A stretch of DNA of 8,507 nt, from NCBI GenBank assembly GCA_003155705.1, contig PMEC01000213.1, positions 16,445-24,951 on the forward strand. Direction: 5' to 3'. The position numbers and the translations under genes were made by a program. Positions 7,411-8,507 of the stretch are shown here, piece after piece. This DNA comes from Bacteroidales bacterium (GTDB lineage Bacteria; Bacteroidota; Bacteroidia; Bacteroidales; VadinHA17). The notes beneath the pieces are model-generated. The model was not told the DNA's origin, searched no databases, and saw only the letters and a list, made by a program, of their open reading frames with translations. Every line of letters begins with the position of its first letter. Position 1 is the first letter of the stretch.

Positions 7411-7684
7411 CAATTTTTCGGGATTGAATTTTTCAGAAAAAATCTAATATACGTTCTGTCAGCCTTGGCAATGCGGCTGAAAATTTATAGGTTCGATTTC
7501 CAAGTCATTGGATCACTTTAGGTTGAGTAAAGTCTAACAGGCCAATAAGGTCAGTGTTCATTAAAGTAACTGATGTTACAAGGTTATGGAAAATTATAAT
7601 GGTTATAATATGATCGGAAAATAATATATTATATTAGAATACAGTTTATTAGCTAGTCGTAAACATCTAATTTTAAATAGTGCT
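7411..7684. other. Intergenic region with two small dyads, no convincing gene
   Basis: I find no supported gene in these 274 nt. The longest ATG frames I read on the plus strand are 16 residues (from 7471) and 12 residues (from 7588). Two dyads are visible: TCAGCC (7459-7464) with GGCTGA (7475-7480), and GTAAC (7566-7570) with GTTAC (7575-7579). The rest is AT-rich, including TATAAT-like runs at 7595-7609. The segment probably holds the 3' untranslated part of the peptide gene and the promoter of the downstream TPR gene, but I cannot place a TAnnTTTG element in it. Confidence 0.5.
7459..7480 (+). terminator. Possible weak hairpin downstream of the peptide gene
   Basis: A 6-bp stem, TCAGCC/GGCTGA, encloses a 10-nt loop 48 nt after the peptide stop codon. 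It is followed by AAATTTAT rather than a clear T run, so it is a poor intrinsic terminator. It may instead stabilise the 3' end of the small mRNA or have no role. Confidence 0.25.
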
Positions 7685-8416
7685 ATGAAAACAATTGATT
7701 ATTCTTATTTTATTGAAAAGTATATTGCCGGTGAGATGGAACAGACGGAGAAAATCTGGTTCGAAAAAGAACTCGAAGGCAATGAATCGCTGCAAAAAGA
7801 TTTGCTTTTAAGAAGAAAAGCAGATGTAATTCTTGAAAGACATGATATTGTATCATTAAGAAATAAATTAGTCTCTATTGAAAAGGCCAGGAAGGATGAA
7901 ATGGTTAAAAACGAAAAACTCCGTTCGCCGAGATTCAGGTATGCAGCAATATTTACAGGTCTGATCATTATAGGGAGCATCGTTATTCTTTCATACAGAA
8001 CTGAGAGCCCTGCTGAAATTTACAAGAAATATTATCATGTCTACGATAATCCTGGCTATTCAAGATCAGCTGAAGCTAATTATAATGAAGCCATTGACTA
8101 TTTCAATAAAGGAGAATTCAGAAAAGCGCTTGAAGGTTTTCAGGCTTATCTGAAAAACCGACCGGAATCTTCGCAAATTGAGTTTCTCAGTGGCGTTTCC
8201 AAAATGGAAATAAGAAGTTTCCCGGATGCGGAATTATCATTTAAAAAAGTCATAAACAAAAAGATAAATTCTTATACAGCTGATGCAAACTGGTACCTTG
8301 CAATGTGTTATATAGCCACGGAGGATAAAGTCATGGCAAGATATCAGCTTCGAAACATTGTAAAATCGGAAAGCATCTATGAAAATAAAGCAAAAAAAAT
8401 TCTCAGACATTTATAA
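7685..8416 (+). CDS. Single-pass membrane TPR protein with anti-sigma-like cytoplasmic N-terminus
   Basis: The 243-aa protein has three parts. Residues 1-85 are charged and helical; the pattern FIEKYIAGEMEQTEKIWFEK, followed by LEGNESLQKDLLLRRKADVIL, resembles the short N-terminal anti-sigma region of many Bacteroidota proteins. One transmembrane helix lies at about 86-104, preceded by SPRFR, which fits a cytoplasmic N-terminus. Residues 105-243 hold about three TPR units (around ANYNEAIDYFNKGEFRKALE, IEFLSGVSKMEIRSFPDAEL and ADANWYLAMCYIATEDKVMA), predicted to face the periplasm. I see no zinc-binding HxxxCxxC motif, so it is not a ZAS-type anti-sigma factor. The likely role is to restrain the sigma factor encoded at 3403-3969 and sense an envelope signal through its TPRs, possibly the CHAT protein; this is inferred from architecture and context. 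The protein could instead be a scaffold without sigma contact. The ATG at 7685 has no clear Shine-Dalgarno site. Confidence 0.85.
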   Translation: MKTIDYSYFIEKYIAGEMEQTEKIWFEKELEGNESLQKDLLLRRKADVILERHDIVSLRNKLVSIEKARKDEMVKNEKLRSPRFRYAAIFTGLIIIGSIVILSYRTESPAEIYKKYYHVYDNPGYSRSAEANYNEAIDYFNKGEFRKALEGFQAYLKNRPESSQIEFLSGVSKMEIRSFPDAELSFKKVINKKINSYTADANWYLAMCYIATEDKVMARYQLRNIVKSESIYENKAKKILRHL

Positions 8417-8436
8417 TGTTATGAGGCATTGTTTCT

Positions 8437-8507
8437 ATGATAAACGAATCAGGTAAAAATATAATCAATGATCATAAATCTCAACCGCTGGCGAGAGAAA
8501 GCGGGGA
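8437..8507 (+). CDS. Possible start of a further gene, cut by window edge
   Basis: From ATG 8437 the frame stays open for 23 codons to the edge, beginning MINESGKNIINDHKSQPLAR. It starts 20 nt after the stop of the TPR/anti-sigma-like gene and on the same strand, so it could be the next gene of that operon. There is no clear ribosome-binding site, and too little sequence to assign a family. Confidence 0.4.
   Translation, partial: MINESGKNIINDHKSQPLARESG

Noticed and set aside
7490..7501. GGTTCGATTTCC resembles the T-arm of a tRNA, suggesting a tRNA remnant or attachment site.
   Set aside because: The flanking bases do not form a T stem, and no acceptor, D or anticodon arm can be folded around it; no integrase is seen.
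7595..7609. Two TATAAT hexamers as sigma-70 -10 boxes for the TPR gene at 7685.
   Set aside because: The E. coli consensus is not the usual Bacteroidota promoter, no -35 partner is evident, and such hexamers are expected in AT-rich DNA.
7273..7720. Similar first residues of the 45-aa peptide (MKTLNF) and the TPR protein (MKTIDY), as a sign of shared origin.
   Set aside because: The similarity covers only a few residues and does not continue; MKT is a very common start.
1..8507. CRISPR array, insertion sequence or transposase.
   Set aside because: No regularly spaced repeats, transposase-like frame or terminal inverted repeats were found.

Overview
This AT-rich window looks like a chromosomal segment of a member of the Bacteroidota. 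The evidence is the protein families present (a HlyD-type adaptor, a peptidase-containing ABC exporter, an ECF sigma factor with a separate membrane TPR/anti-sigma-like protein, and a TPR-CHAT protein), the general lack of strong Shine-Dalgarno sites, and promoter-like matches to the Bacteroidota -7 element TAnnTTTG. I cannot name a genus.

Layout: the left third (1-3241, minus strand) is an export operon. A C39 peptidase-containing ABC transporter (1055-3241) is followed after 8 nt by a HlyD-family membrane-fusion protein, cut by the window edge (1-1046). An ECF-type sigma factor (about 3403-3969, plus strand) points away from it. The sigma gene converges on, and overlaps by 19 nt, a long minus-strand gene (3951-7061). 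That gene encodes a 1036-aa protein with a signal peptide, TPRs, a CHAT caspase-like protease domain with a visible His/Cys dyad, and a C-terminal membrane anchor. An AT-rich regulatory region with an inverted repeat (7062-7272) separates it from a divergent 45-aa gene (7273-7410). The 45-aa product has a textbook double-glycine leader and a 20-aa Thr/Pro-rich, Cys-free core. After 274 nt without a convincing gene comes a single-pass TPR protein with an anti-sigma-like cytoplasmic N-terminus (7685-8416), then the possible start of another gene (8437 to the edge).

How the parts may work together (inference): the C39 transporter is the expected processor and exporter of the double-glycine peptide. 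The CHAT protein is predicted to lie in the periplasm, anchored in the inner membrane. The TPR part of the anti-sigma-like protein should face the same compartment, while its N-terminus could hold the sigma factor in the cytoplasm. This suggests a circuit in which an exported peptide, or another envelope signal, acts on a periplasmic caspase-like protease. The protease would then act on the anti-sigma protein, or on the peptide itself, and release the sigma factor. No peptide-modifying enzyme is visible in the window. The catalytic motifs and the leader are read directly from the sequence; the circuit is a hypothesis.
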